Shown one piece after another: positions 49,108-57,713 of a DNA stretch of 63,463 bases. This stretch comes from SUG1106 sp051883095 (lineage in GTDB: Bacteria > Bacillota > Clostridia > Peptostreptococcales > Anaerovoracaceae), in the NCBI GenBank assembly GCA_051883095.1, contig JBJETB010000038.1:1-63463 (forward strand), read 5' to 3'. A program made the translations under genes and the position numbers. The notes below the pieces were generated by a model. It worked only from the letters and a program-made list of their open reading frames with translations, ran no database searches and was not told where the DNA came from. The number at the start of each line of letters is the position of its first letter. Position 1 is the stretch's first letter.

Positions 49108-49935
49108 ATGAAAATTGAGAAAGTATGGAAAATATATTTCAGTCCTACCGGGACTACTAAGAAGGTTGTCACTCTGCTGGGAGAAGAAATTGCAGCCGCA
49201 CTCGGGGTGCCTGCAGATGAATATAACTTCACCCTGCCGTCAGCACGCCAAAACTTCCCGCAGGTGGAATCCGGGGACCTGGTAATCTTCGGCATGCCCA
49301 CCTATGCAGGACGGCTGCCTAATCTCATGCTTAAATATCTGGACACCATCTCAGGAAACGGGGCAATGGCCGTGCCTGTGGTGACCTTCGGTAACAGAGC
49401 CTTCGACAACTCTCTCATCGAGCTCAGAAATATTCTGGAAAACCACGATTTCCATACTGTGGCCGCAGGAGCATTCTCCTGTGAGCACTCATTTTCTACG
49501 GAGCTGGGTGCATATCGTCCTGACTGGGAAGACGAGTGCGAGATAAAAGACTTTGCAGCGCACATTTCACAAAAGCTTTCGGACGCTGATCCAGACCAGC
49601 TTAAAGAATGTGCCATCGAGGTCCCCGGCGACCCGGATGCAGGCTACTATCAGCCTCGCGACAGAAAGGGAAATTTCATAGATATCCGAAAAGTAAAGCC
49701 TGTAACAGGTTCCAAATGTGTTAACTGTGGCGTCTGTGCCAGGGTCTGCCCTATGGGAGCCATTGATCCGTCAGATGTAACCACTGTTCCCGGGATCTGC
49801 ATCAAATGCAACGCCTGCGTCAAACGCTGCACCAGAGGCGCCAAGTTCTTCGATGACAAAGGCTACCTATATCATAAAGAAGAACTGGAAGCCATGTACG
49901 GCGGATGGAGAGCAGAGAACTCAGTTTTTATATAG
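49108..49935 (+). CDS. Flavodoxin-ferredoxin fusion (EFR1 type)
   Basis: 275 residues. The N-terminal 170 form a flavodoxin-like domain (FSPTGTTKKVV phosphate loop, FGMPTYAGRLPNLMLKYL). The C-terminus has two [4Fe-4S] motifs: KCVNCGVCARVCP and GICIKCNACVKRCTRG. Such fusions carry low-potential electrons; here it converges on the GRE activase, which needs a one-electron donor for its radical SAM cluster, so it is a candidate donor. That link is inference from position. Confidence 0.85.
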   Translation: MKIEKVWKIYFSPTGTTKKVVTLLGEEIAAALGVPADEYNFTLPSARQNFPQVESGDLVIFGMPTYAGRLPNLMLKYLDTISGNGAMAVPVVTFGNRAFDNSLIELRNILENHDFHTVAAGAFSCEHSFSTELGAYRPDWEDECEIKDFAAHISQKLSDADPDQLKECAIEVPGDPDAGYYQPRDRKGNFIDIRKVKPVTGSKCVNCGVCARVCPMGAIDPSDVTTVPGICIKCNACVKRCTRGAKFFDDKGYLYHKEELEAMYGGWRAENSVFI

Positions 49936-49950
49936 AGTTTATACGGAGAG

Positions 49951-49984
49951 AAAAAAAGACTGCGTTACGTGGCAGTCTTTTTTT
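49951..49984. terminator. Bidirectional terminator between flavodoxin-ferredoxin and GRE activase
   Basis: AAAAAAAGACTGC pairs with GCAGTCTTTTTTT, an almost symmetrical stem serving both convergent transcripts. Confidence 0.9.
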
Positions 49985-50003
49985 GGTATTATTTTTTCAC
50001 TCA

Positions 50004-50909
50004 CTATGAAATCTGTGCCGGCAACCCCTTATCAAGGTACAGCTTAAGCGCTGATTCCATGAACTCCTGTGTAGGAGGTGTGTGATTTTTTATTTTGTTC
50101 TGCATGCCCAGGGTCTCATACTTTCCTACGCCATAGCTGTGATACGGAAGCAGCTGAATAAGCTTGACAGGCTTATTCAGTCCGGCAAGGAATGATGAAA
50201 TTCCTTCAAACTGCTCCAGTTCACCGTTCCATTCCATTATAACCGGTGTACGGATAAACACATCAGCACCGGCGTCGGTAAGTTTCTTGAGGTTCTCCAG
50301 AATAAGCTTATTGGATACCCCTGTAGCCTGCTTATGCTTTTCTTCATCCCATACTTTAATGTCATAAAGAAAAATGTCCGTATAAGGCATTACCTGTTCG
50401 AAAAAGCTGAACGGTACATTTCCTGCTGTATCCACTGCAGTGTTAAGTCCTGCCTCTTTGGCAAGTCTTAGGACTTCTGCCAGATACTCTGGATTGAGCA
50501 TAGGTTCTCCTCCGGAAAAGGTAACCCCGCCTCCGGAAGTTTCAAAATACATTCTGTCTTTCAGAACTTCTTTTATCAAATCCTCCGGCTCATAGCTCTT
50601 TCCGATAATTGAAATCGCTGTAGCCGGGCAGTAATATGCACATTGGCCGCAGCCTATGCAGCCGCTGCGGTTTACTTCATGAGAGCCATTTCCGAAGAAG
50701 TGTCCTCCACGCTTGCATACTTCTGCACATCGCCCGCAGGATCTGCATGAGCTTGCCATGACCTGAAGAGAAATACCGCTTGAGATGCATTCCGGGTTAT
50801 GACACCAGAGGCAACGCAGATTGCAGCCCTTAAAGAACACTGTCGTCCTTATTCCCGGCCCGTCATCCACCGAAAATCTCTGTATATTGCTTACAAGCGG
50901 TTTGTTCAT
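50004..50909 (-). CDS. Glycyl radical enzyme activase
   Basis: 301 residues, start after CGGAGGAGAGAAT. Radical SAM motif CNLRCLWC (Cys29, Cys33, Cys36) in the activase form followed by HNPE, and FSGGEPML. An inserted ferredoxin-like domain carries two more clusters (Cys55/58/61/65 and Cys84/87/90/94), the arrangement of activases for dehydratase/lyase-type GREs rather than the short PFL activase. It abstracts a hydrogen from the C-terminal glycine of the partner. Last gene of the TRAP-GRE1 operon; it is the only activase visible for both GREs. Confidence 0.93.
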   Translation of the reverse strand: MNKPLVSNIQRFSVDDGPGIRTTVFFKGCNLRCLWCHNPECISSGISLQVMASSCRSCGRCAEVCKRGGHFFGNGSHEVNRSGCIGCGQCAYYCPATAISIIGKSYEPEDLIKEVLKDRMYFETSGGGVTFSGGEPMLNPEYLAEVLRLAKEAGLNTAVDTAGNVPFSFFEQVMPYTDIFLYDIKVWDEEKHKQATGVSNKLILENLKKLTDAGADVFIRTPVIMEWNGELEQFEGISSFLAGLNKPVKLIQLLPYHSYGVGKYETLGMQNKIKNHTPPTQEFMESALKLYLDKGLPAQIS

Positions 50910-50954
50910 ATTCTCTCCTCCGATTTGCCTTATATTTTGATGTATATATTTGTT

Positions 50955-53276
50955 TTATATAGTCGAATACTCTGTCCTTGCTATTATTTCGTCCTGAGTA
51001 GTCTTGTTAAGAGATCTGAAGTAAGCGCTGAAACCTGATACACGGACTACCAGATTCCTGTACTTTTCAGGATCCTTCTGTGCAGCCAGCAGTGTCTCTC
51101 TGGAAACCACGCTGAACTGTATTTCCATACCTCCGTTATGGAAGTATGTATCTATAAGCATCTTCAAAGCCCTTACATGTGCAGGCTTTTCCATGAATGC
51201 CGGGTTAAACTTAAGGTCCAGAACCATTCCGTTGGTCACCACGTTAAGGTCTGTCTTGACAACTGAGTTGACAAGTGCAGTCGGGCCGTTGAGGTCTTTT
51301 CCCTGAACTGATGCCATGGAATTGGATTCGAAGCTTCCTGCCAGTCTGCCGTCAGGTGTTGCTGCGGTTTTCATACCGGCCTTAGCGTGATCCTCTACAG
51401 AATAGAGTCCTGTCATATAGTGGCCTCCTCGAGGGTTCTTTCTCGAGTTTACAACCCTGGCAAATGAAGCAACCAGATCAGACATCATCATGTCTACTTC
51501 ATCCTGGTCGTTTCCGAATTTCAGACAGTGATTGCTTACGATGTTATGCAGTTCATCCCAGCCTTCCCAGTTGGCATTAACCGCATCCCTCATCTGGGAA
51601 AGTGTCACAATCTTATCTTCAAAAACAACCTTCTTGATTGCTGCCAGAGAGTCTACCGCAGTGGCAAGACCGCAGGTGGAAACTCCTGTGTTATTGTATC
51701 TGCATGCTCCGCCGGTTACATCCATACCCTTTTCGTAACATCCCACCATAAGGGATGACAGATAAGGTGTAGGGAAGCACCACGGAATCATGGTTTCTAT
51801 ATAGTCAATGGAGCGCATTGCCAGAGCGGTATACTGCTCCATTTCACTCTTGAACCAGTTGTAGAATTCATCGAAATCCTTGATTTCATCCAGCTTCTTA
51901 TTTTCGAAAAGCGGTGCATAGAAATCCTGCATCTGAGCATGACCCTCATTGAACATCAGCTCAAAAAGTTTAGGCCAGTTGAGATGCACCAGCTCTGTCG
52001 GCGTATATTCATGTCCCGGAAGGCCTGTTTCAACACAGCCTATGATAGCATAATTTCTCGCATCCTCTTCGCTTTGGCCGGTGCTCATCTTTGCACGGAT
52101 ATGGATCGGATCATAGAATATGCCAGGGAAGCCTGTTCCTGTCTTGATAAGTTCCACAACCTCATTCCACAATCTTTCCGGCATGCCGTCCGTATAACGG
52201 AAATCTATAAGAGGCTGGTCAAATTTAAGTTTTCTCGTTGACTCCATAACCAGATATGTCAGGTCATTAACGAAGGTAGTTCCGTCGGCATTGGTACCGC
52301 TTATAGTAACCGCCTGATATGAGTGCAGGTTTCCGCTTAATTTTATCCACAATGCGTCCATAATCTCGCTGGCCTCATCATAGGTCAGGACTCCGTCGGC
52401 TTTATCCTTTTCATAATACGGAGCCAGATAAACGTCCATTCTACCGAGGGATTCGGAAGCCGGCACGTTTTCTGCCATCATTATTTCCTGAGCCATCCAG
52501 AGGAGCTGCACAGCATCGAAGAAGTTTCTCGGCTTGTCATGAGTCAGCCACAGACATGAATCTGCAATTCTGGAAAGATTCTTCTTCTGAAGCTCTGTTT
52601 CAGCATCCGCCGCCATCTCGGCTGCAAGGTCTGCATATCTCCTTAAGTACCCAATTGCAGCTTCATTGGTTATCAGCATAGCCCTGGCGAATTCCTTATT
52701 AACGCCTTCATGTTCTTCCACGGATTTACGCCCGATTTCCACAAGGCCGCTGAAACCTATATTCACCAGTCTGTCATATCCCGGCAGAATGTGTCCGCTG
52801 AACCAGTGCTTATAGAGCCATGCGTCGACACCATCGAGGAAGATTTTAAGTTCTTTAGCCTCGGTGGAATCACGGTCAAGGCCATGATATTTCAGCACTG
52901 TTTCATACTCACGTTCCGAGTCAAGGGATATCGGAGGACGGTAAAGCGGATCGAAGTCCTTCGGACATCTGATAGGCAAAGTAGTCTCGTATGTATAGCG
53001 GTATGTAAAGCCTGCCAGAATATCATTAGGATCAATATGTATTTTTTTCTCTGCGAGAAAGGCTGCGAAGGCTTTCGCAAACTTTACCGCCTCGATATCA
53101 TCAGGATTCTGGGCCATCACTCTTTGATAAACCTGATCCCTGTGGGGAATCTGACTCCTGTCGTGAAAGCTGTCCTTTACCTCAACCAGATACTTTATGG
53201 TATCGCTGAGATACAATTCTTCAGTAGGCGTAGCTGCCTGGCTGTTCATTTTAAAATCGTTTTTTACTAATTCCAT
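50955..53276 (-). CDS. Glycyl radical enzyme 1 (substrate unknown)
   Basis: 773 residues from the ATG at 53274-53276, which follows TGGAGGTTCATATA; upstream ATGs have no ribosome binding site. PFL-like N-terminal domain, active-site loop IGCVETGLPGHEY (thiyl Cys414, probable base Glu416), and glycyl-radical motif VRVSGFSAYF (Gly748). The C-V-E loop places it with dehydratases, C-N/C-S lyases and decarboxylases, not with pyruvate formate-lyase (Cys-Cys). The glycerol/propanediol dehydratase signature after the loop is absent. Encoded between the TRAP transporter and the activase, so it probably acts on the transported compound. Confidence 0.92.
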   Translation of the reverse strand: MELVKNDFKMNSQAATPTEELYLSDTIKYLVEVKDSFHDRSQIPHRDQVYQRVMAQNPDDIEAVKFAKAFAAFLAEKKIHIDPNDILAGFTYRYTYETTLPIRCPKDFDPLYRPPISLDSEREYETVLKYHGLDRDSTEAKELKIFLDGVDAWLYKHWFSGHILPGYDRLVNIGFSGLVEIGRKSVEEHEGVNKEFARAMLITNEAAIGYLRRYADLAAEMAADAETELQKKNLSRIADSCLWLTHDKPRNFFDAVQLLWMAQEIMMAENVPASESLGRMDVYLAPYYEKDKADGVLTYDEASEIMDALWIKLSGNLHSYQAVTISGTNADGTTFVNDLTYLVMESTRKLKFDQPLIDFRYTDGMPERLWNEVVELIKTGTGFPGIFYDPIHIRAKMSTGQSEEDARNYAIIGCVETGLPGHEYTPTELVHLNWPKLFELMFNEGHAQMQDFYAPLFENKKLDEIKDFDEFYNWFKSEMEQYTALAMRSIDYIETMIPWCFPTPYLSSLMVGCYEKGMDVTGGACRYNNTGVSTCGLATAVDSLAAIKKVVFEDKIVTLSQMRDAVNANWEGWDELHNIVSNHCLKFGNDQDEVDMMMSDLVASFARVVNSRKNPRGGHYMTGLYSVEDHAKAGMKTAATPDGRLAGSFESNSMASVQGKDLNGPTALVNSVVKTDLNVVTNGMVLDLKFNPAFMEKPAHVRALKMLIDTYFHNGGMEIQFSVVSRETLLAAQKDPEKYRNLVVRVSGFSAYFRSLNKTTQDEIIARTEYSTI

Positions 53277-53298
53277 TATATGAACCTCCATAATAGAG

Positions 53299-54606
53299 TT
53301 ATTTTGCAATGAATCCCGGGAGAGTCAGAGACAGCTCCGGAATAAAGGTAACCATCAGCAGAGCTGGCAGCCATACGAATATGATAAGCTGCAGCGTCGG
53401 CTTCAGCATTGCGCTTACAGGTGTGTTGGAAAGTCTCGATGCCAGATACAGAAGCGGCGCACACGGAGGTGTTACACAGCCGAGGCTGATGTTGACACAG
53501 ATGATGGACGCAAACTGTATCGGGCTGATTCCGATGGACTGCATAATAGGCATAAGCAGAGGTGTGCAGAGAAGCACAGAGCTTACGTCGTCCATCAGCA
53601 TACCGATGATTATCATGAAAATGTTAACCATGATTAAGATTACGTATTTGTTGGTTGAAATTGATGTCACCAGATCCAGGAACATTCCCGGCACGTCTTC
53701 CATTATGAGAAGTCTTGAAAGCATCATAACCATGAAAAGCATGATCATGATAACTCCGGTGGTTGTAGCTGTCTCCACAAGCACGCTGCCCAGGCTTCTG
53801 AGCTTAAGCTGTCTGTATATGAGAAATCCAACCAGTACAGCGTAAACTACGGATACAGCTGCCGCCTCTGTGGCAGTCATATAGCCGCCGTAAATGCCGC
53901 CTAATATTATTACAGGGAACAGGAGTGCCGGAATAGCATCCCAGGTTCTCTTCTTTGCAATCTGAAAATATTCCTTACGGCTTCCTGCCTCCAGAACCTG
54001 AACGCCCTCGTCATTTCTCAGCATGATGACAAATGCAACTGAGAACATAATGGCCATGATGATTCCCGGAATCAGTGTGGCGAGGAAACATTGAAGCACA
54101 GAGACCTGTGCCGTCCACGCATATATAATCATAAGACCGCTCGGAGGAATCATACCGCCCAGCAGACATGAGCTCGCAATCAATGCGGCTGACTTGCCCT
54201 TAGAGTATCCTGCTGCTTCCATTCTCGGCCACATGATGGAGCCGATAACCGACTGGGTAGCAGCGGCACTTCCTGAAATAGCTCCGAAGATGGCGCAGCT
54301 TACAACAGCAACTACACCTAAGGAACCCTTTACTTTTCCTACAAACAGTTCAACGAAATTGACGAGCTTTTCGCCCATATTGCTTCTCTCTATGATGCCG
54401 CCTGCCATGATAAACAGAGGTATGGCAAGAAGCACATAACTGCTCACTTTTGTATATCCATAAGGAAGCAGGAAGCTTGTATCATATCCGCCCAGGTATA
54501 CTAGCAGAATAGAAACTCCGAAGAAGGAGAAAGGTACAGGTACACCGAAAAAGAGCAGCGCCAGGAGCAGCACAAGTACGGCCGCCATTACACCTGTTGA
54601 AATCAT
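53299..54606 (-). CDS. dctM: TRAP transporter large permease (DctM)
   Basis: 435 residues with about twelve membrane segments, standard DctM length: VPFSFFGVSILLVYLGG, IFGAISGSAAATQSVIGSIMWP, SCLLGGMIPPSGLMIIYAW (split) and VNISLGCVTPPCAPLLYL. It forms the Na+-driven channel for the substrate delivered by DctP. Its ATG overlaps the dctQ stop (ATGA). Confidence 0.95.
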   Translation of the reverse strand: MISTGVMAAVLVLLLALLFFGVPVPFSFFGVSILLVYLGGYDTSFLLPYGYTKVSSYVLLAIPLFIMAGGIIERSNMGEKLVNFVELFVGKVKGSLGVVAVVSCAIFGAISGSAAATQSVIGSIMWPRMEAAGYSKGKSAALIASSCLLGGMIPPSGLMIIYAWTAQVSVLQCFLATLIPGIIMAIMFSVAFVIMLRNDEGVQVLEAGSRKEYFQIAKKRTWDAIPALLFPVIILGGIYGGYMTATEAAAVSVVYAVLVGFLIYRQLKLRSLGSVLVETATTTGVIMIMLFMVMMLSRLLIMEDVPGMFLDLVTSISTNKYVILIMVNIFMIIIGMLMDDVSSVLLCTPLLMPIMQSIGISPIQFASIICVNISLGCVTPPCAPLLYLASRLSNTPVSAMLKPTLQLIIFVWLPALLMVTFIPELSLTLPGFIAK

Positions 54607-55115
54607 GCTTCCACCTCCTGTCTTCTCTTACCGAATAATCTTATACCGTGTTCAACTGCATGAACCACTGTATAGAAGTTCATCATGAAAATTCCGACGA
54701 AGATGGGTGCGTACACCACCATCATAGGAACCTTAAGCACCGAACTTACTGCACCTGCATGTGCAGTATATATTATCAGCTCTACAGCACAGTATGAGGC
54801 TGCAAAGAGAATAATCGACGTTATAACCTCTCTGGCAAATGATACTGCCAGCTTTGTTCTTTCTTTTTCAACGAATACTGAGAGAATATCTGCAGTAATA
54901 TGGCTGTTTTCATAGCTTCCGTAGATGCCTCCCATGAAATAGATCCAGAATGCTACCATAACAACAAGTTCTTCCATACCCGGAAAATTCTTTTCGAGTA
55001 TATAACGCATTACAACGGATATTGTAATGAGAATTACTACCAGTATACTTGCAACAATCATGATAGCTTTTTCAAAGGTCAGCAGGAAGTCCCAGATTTT
55101 CTTTAATACTTTCAT
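54603..55115 (-). CDS. dctQ: TRAP transporter small permease (DctQ)
   Basis: 170 residues with four membrane segments; FPGMEELVVMVAFWIYFMGG and YENSHITADIL are typical of DctQ. It pairs with DctM. A hairpin at 55145-55176 separates it from dctP, which probably lowers permease expression relative to the binding protein. Confidence 0.92.
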   Translation of the reverse strand: MKVLKKIWDFLLTFEKAIMIVASILVVILITISVVMRYILEKNFPGMEELVVMVAFWIYFMGGIYGSYENSHITADILSVFVEKERTKLAVSFAREVITSIILFAASYCAVELIIYTAHAGAVSSVLKVPMMVVYAPIFVGIFMMNFYTVVHAVEHGIRLFGKRRQEVEA

Positions 55116-55144
55116 ATTTCATTTTCCTTCCGGCTTTAAATAAA

Positions 55145-55176
55145 GAGGAGCCCGAACCATTCGAGGCTCCTCATCC
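55145..55176 (-). terminator. Intra-operon hairpin between dctP and dctQ
   Basis: Minus strand GAGGAGCC (55165-55172) pairs with GGCTCCTC (55145-55152), followed by TTTATTT. A partial terminator or 3'-stabilising hairpin would let more DctP be made than membrane subunits. Confidence 0.75.
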
Positions 55177-55192
55177 TATTTGCTTTTTTCTT

Positions 55193-56257
55193 TTACTCTA
55201 CGCTGTATTTGTTTAAGAAATCATATGATTCGAAGAGACCTTCGAATACTTCTTTGCCCATTACCTCATAGAAGTAAGGCCATGTAACTTCACGAGTCTT
55301 GTCAGCAATATATGCTTTTTCTTCATCAGTGAGTCTTGAAACCTTGATTCCGGACTCTTCCATCTTATCCATGTAGTACTCAGTATCTTCCTTCAGATCT
55401 TCAAAGCTCTGAGCATACAGCTCCTTGGCAGCGTTTTCGAATACAGCCTGCTGTTCTGATGAGAATGTGTTCCATAAATCCTGATTTACATAGATACCGT
55501 TGAGTTCATAGAAGTCATCTGTCTGAACATAGTACTTGATAACGTCTCCGAATGACAGATAGTTTACTGTAGGCTGTCCGCCTGACCATCCGTCACAAAC
55601 GCCTGTCTGAAGAGCGGTATAAAGGTCGGAGTAGTTTATGGATGTTGTTCTGAAGCCCATATCCATTGCCCATCTGCTGGAAATATCCATCGGTGCGCAG
55701 CGAAGAAGCACGCCCTTGTCTTCTCCCCATTTTGTGAAGTTCTTAGGTTCCTTGGTAAATCCCATACCGCCGACTCCTACGAAGTCAAATCCGAGGAATT
55801 TAAGGTTGTTCTCTTCAGCAACACCTGCAAGAAGGTTATGCATGTAGTTTCCCGGTGCATACAGCTCTTCTGCTTCATCATAGTTGGAAGCCAGGAACTG
55901 TAATAAAGGAAGCATGAACAGTTCGCTGTACGTTGATGTACCTGCGTTGAATGTCATGTCGATAGTGCCCTTCATAACTTCTTCGAAACAGGCTGTTGAG
56001 TCGCCGAGAGAGTCTGACGGGAAAATCTTGATATTGATTGCACCGTCTGTTTCTGCTGCAACTTTTTCAGCAAAAACTGTCATTCTGTCTACTACAGGAT
56101 GTCCTTCAGCAAACAGAGTAGCGCATTTAAGTGTTACCGGATTGTCTTTGGTTGGAGCAGTTGCCTCGCCGCCGTCTCCACCATCTCCTGAGCCGCATGC
56201 AGTGAACATTGTGAAAATCATTGCCAGGCACAGTAATACTGCTAATAATTTTTTCAT
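55193..56257 (-). CDS. dctP: TRAP transporter solute-binding lipoprotein (DctP)
   Basis: 354 residues. Lipobox FTAC gives Cys21. The mature protein is a DctP fold; KGVLLRCAPMDISSRWAMDMG contains the arginine that usually ion-pairs with the ligand's acidic group, and TALQTGVCDGWSGGQP is a family block. The ligand is therefore probably a carboxylate or sulfonate; which one cannot be read from sequence. First gene of the GRE1 operon. Confidence 0.93.
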   Translation of the reverse strand: MKKLLAVLLCLAMIFTMFTACGSGDGGDGGEATAPTKDNPVTLKCATLFAEGHPVVDRMTVFAEKVAAETDGAINIKIFPSDSLGDSTACFEEVMKGTIDMTFNAGTSTYSELFMLPLLQFLASNYDEAEELYAPGNYMHNLLAGVAEENNLKFLGFDFVGVGGMGFTKEPKNFTKWGEDKGVLLRCAPMDISSRWAMDMGFRTTSINYSDLYTALQTGVCDGWSGGQPTVNYLSFGDVIKYYVQTDDFYELNGIYVNQDLWNTFSSEQQAVFENAAKELYAQSFEDLKEDTEYYMDKMEESGIKVSRLTDEEKAYIADKTREVTWPYFYEVMGKEVFEGLFESYDFLNKYSVE

Positions 56258-56445
56258 GTCGTTCTCCTTAAAGTAGTAAGTTTTTTACTGCAGAAAACTG
56301 ATTACCCTGTAAAGGCGCCTCTGCCTCACTCCCAAATCTGCAGATGGACACCTTTTTCGTGTACCCTTATATATTGTTCATTCGATTTAATGTACAGATT
56401 ATATCGCACCCCTCTGTTTTCGTAAAATACGTTTAATCAATAAAA

Positions 56446-56468
56446 GACCATAGGTTTTTCCTATGGTC
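56446..56468. terminator. Terminator after the LysR gene (56495)
   Basis: GACCATAGG/CCTATGGTC, a perfect 9-bp stem with a 5-nt loop, followed by TTTTATTG on the minus strand. It separates the LysR gene from the GRE1 operon promoter. Confidence 0.8.
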
Positions 56469-56494
56469 GATAAAAAAATATTTTGTTATTTCAA

Positions 56495-57418
56495 CTAAAT
56501 TATCAGCTCTCTTCCTAGTTTTGATGCACAAACCCTCAGAAACTCCTTTGCAGGAGATGAAATGTCCTGTCCGCTTCTGTGAATCCAGCATATAGATGTT
56601 ATAGGAGCATCCGTTACCTCTACTGCACATGTTTCATCAGGTCCCACATCGGATGGTGTAACACCTGATCCCATTGCAAATGCATCCGTGTCCCTCAGCA
56701 GCGTCCTCATGGCGCCGCAGTCTCTGACGAATATTTTTTTCTTGTTTGCAGGGAGAAAAATTCCCTCCTCGGTGAAATAATACTGACTGGATCTGCTCTG
56801 CCATATGGATGCATAGGGATAGGGTTCCAGGTCTTTCATTGTCAATGGACCTCTGCCTGCCAGCGGATGTCCGCCCCTTAAGAAAGCGCATAACCGTGTC
56901 GATATTATTTCATAGCAGTCCAGGTTTGATTTTGCCAGTTCTCTCATAATATATGTTTTATTATGTTCAGTATAACTTATTATACCCACCTCACTGGTTC
57001 CGTTGACTACGTCATCTATCACCTCCAGAGTGTCCGCATCCAGAAGACTGATCTCATAAGCCTCTATCTCCTTTGCTTCCGCCATGTTCACAAGCTCTGC
57101 GAATACCTCCCCCATGAAGAAATAGTGTATAACGCTGATTGCCGTTCTGGTCACCTGGCCGTTATTCTTCTCATAATGTTTTTCTATATTGGCTACCTGG
57201 TCAATAACACTCTGAGCTGCATTGAGAAAGTCTTCGCCTTCCTCTGTCACTCTTACTCCGTTCCTGTCTCTTACAAAAATCTGCACACCAAGCTCTTCCT
57301 CAAGCTTTTTAATTGATTCCGACAGACTTGGCTGTGATACGAAGAGTCTTTTGGCCGCCTCACTCAGTGAAGCGCACTTGGCTGTTACGAGGACATATTC
57401 CATCTGTTTCAATGTCAT
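56495..57418 (-). CDS. LysR-family regulator of the GRE locus
   Basis: 307 residues, start after GGAGACCC. N-terminal winged helix (ASLSEAAKRLFVSQPSLSES, then KLEEELGVQIFVRDRNGVRVT) and effector-binding domain. It sits between the TRAP-GRE1 operon (same strand, downstream) and GRE2 (divergent), the classical place for a LysR regulator of both. The effector is probably the substrate or an intermediate. Confidence 0.9.
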   Translation of the reverse strand: MTLKQMEYVLVTAKCASLSEAAKRLFVSQPSLSESIKKLEEELGVQIFVRDRNGVRVTEEGEDFLNAAQSVIDQVANIEKHYEKNNGQVTRTAISVIHYFFMGEVFAELVNMAEAKEIEAYEISLLDADTLEVIDDVVNGTSEVGIISYTEHNKTYIMRELAKSNLDCYEIISTRLCAFLRGGHPLAGRGPLTMKDLEPYPYASIWQSRSSQYYFTEEGIFLPANKKKIFVRDCGAMRTLLRDTDAFAMGSGVTPSDVGPDETCAVEVTDAPITSICWIHRSGQDISSPAKEFLRVCASKLGRELII

Positions 57419-57560
57419 AGCTTCGGGTCTCCTTTCCTGGATTTATTATAACATATGCCTATAGAAAGGGCAATTTTTTTGAGTTTTATATATCAAAACA
57501 TTCATCTGTGCAGAAATTTTTGTCTGATTAAACAATTTTTAAATTTTTTTAATGTTTCTA

Positions 57561-57589
57561 TTGACAAACTTTCTCTACAGATGTACTAT
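57561..57589 (+). promoter_or_regulatory. Promoter for GRE2
   Basis: TTGACA (57561-57566), 17-nt spacer, TACTAT (57584-57589), followed by a leader of about 120 nt before the start at 57714. Confidence 0.65.
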
Positions 57590-57656
57590 ATGGTCAACAG
57601 TTTTTACTCACCCCAAAACATCTTAAAAACTGCATGAAAACTATAACCCTTTGTGT

Positions 57657-57684
57657 ACCATTATATACTTGTTTATATAATGGT
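57657..57684 (+). promoter_or_regulatory. Perfect hairpin/operator in the GRE2 leader
   Basis: ACCATTATATA (57657-57667) and TATATAATGGT (57674-57684) form an 11-bp perfect inverted repeat with a 6-nt spacer, followed by a T-rich stretch. It lies in the transcribed leader, 29 nt before the start, so it could be an operator, an attenuator or an mRNA stabiliser. Confidence 0.6.
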
Positions 57685-57713
57685 TATTTTTGTGCAAGAA
57701 AAGAGGAAGAATT

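Noticed and set aside
50955..53276. Pyruvate formate-lyase assignment for GRE1 or GRE2
   Set aside because: PFL has adjacent Cys-Cys in the active-site loop; both proteins here have G-C-V-E, and the activase has two extra ferredoxin clusters.
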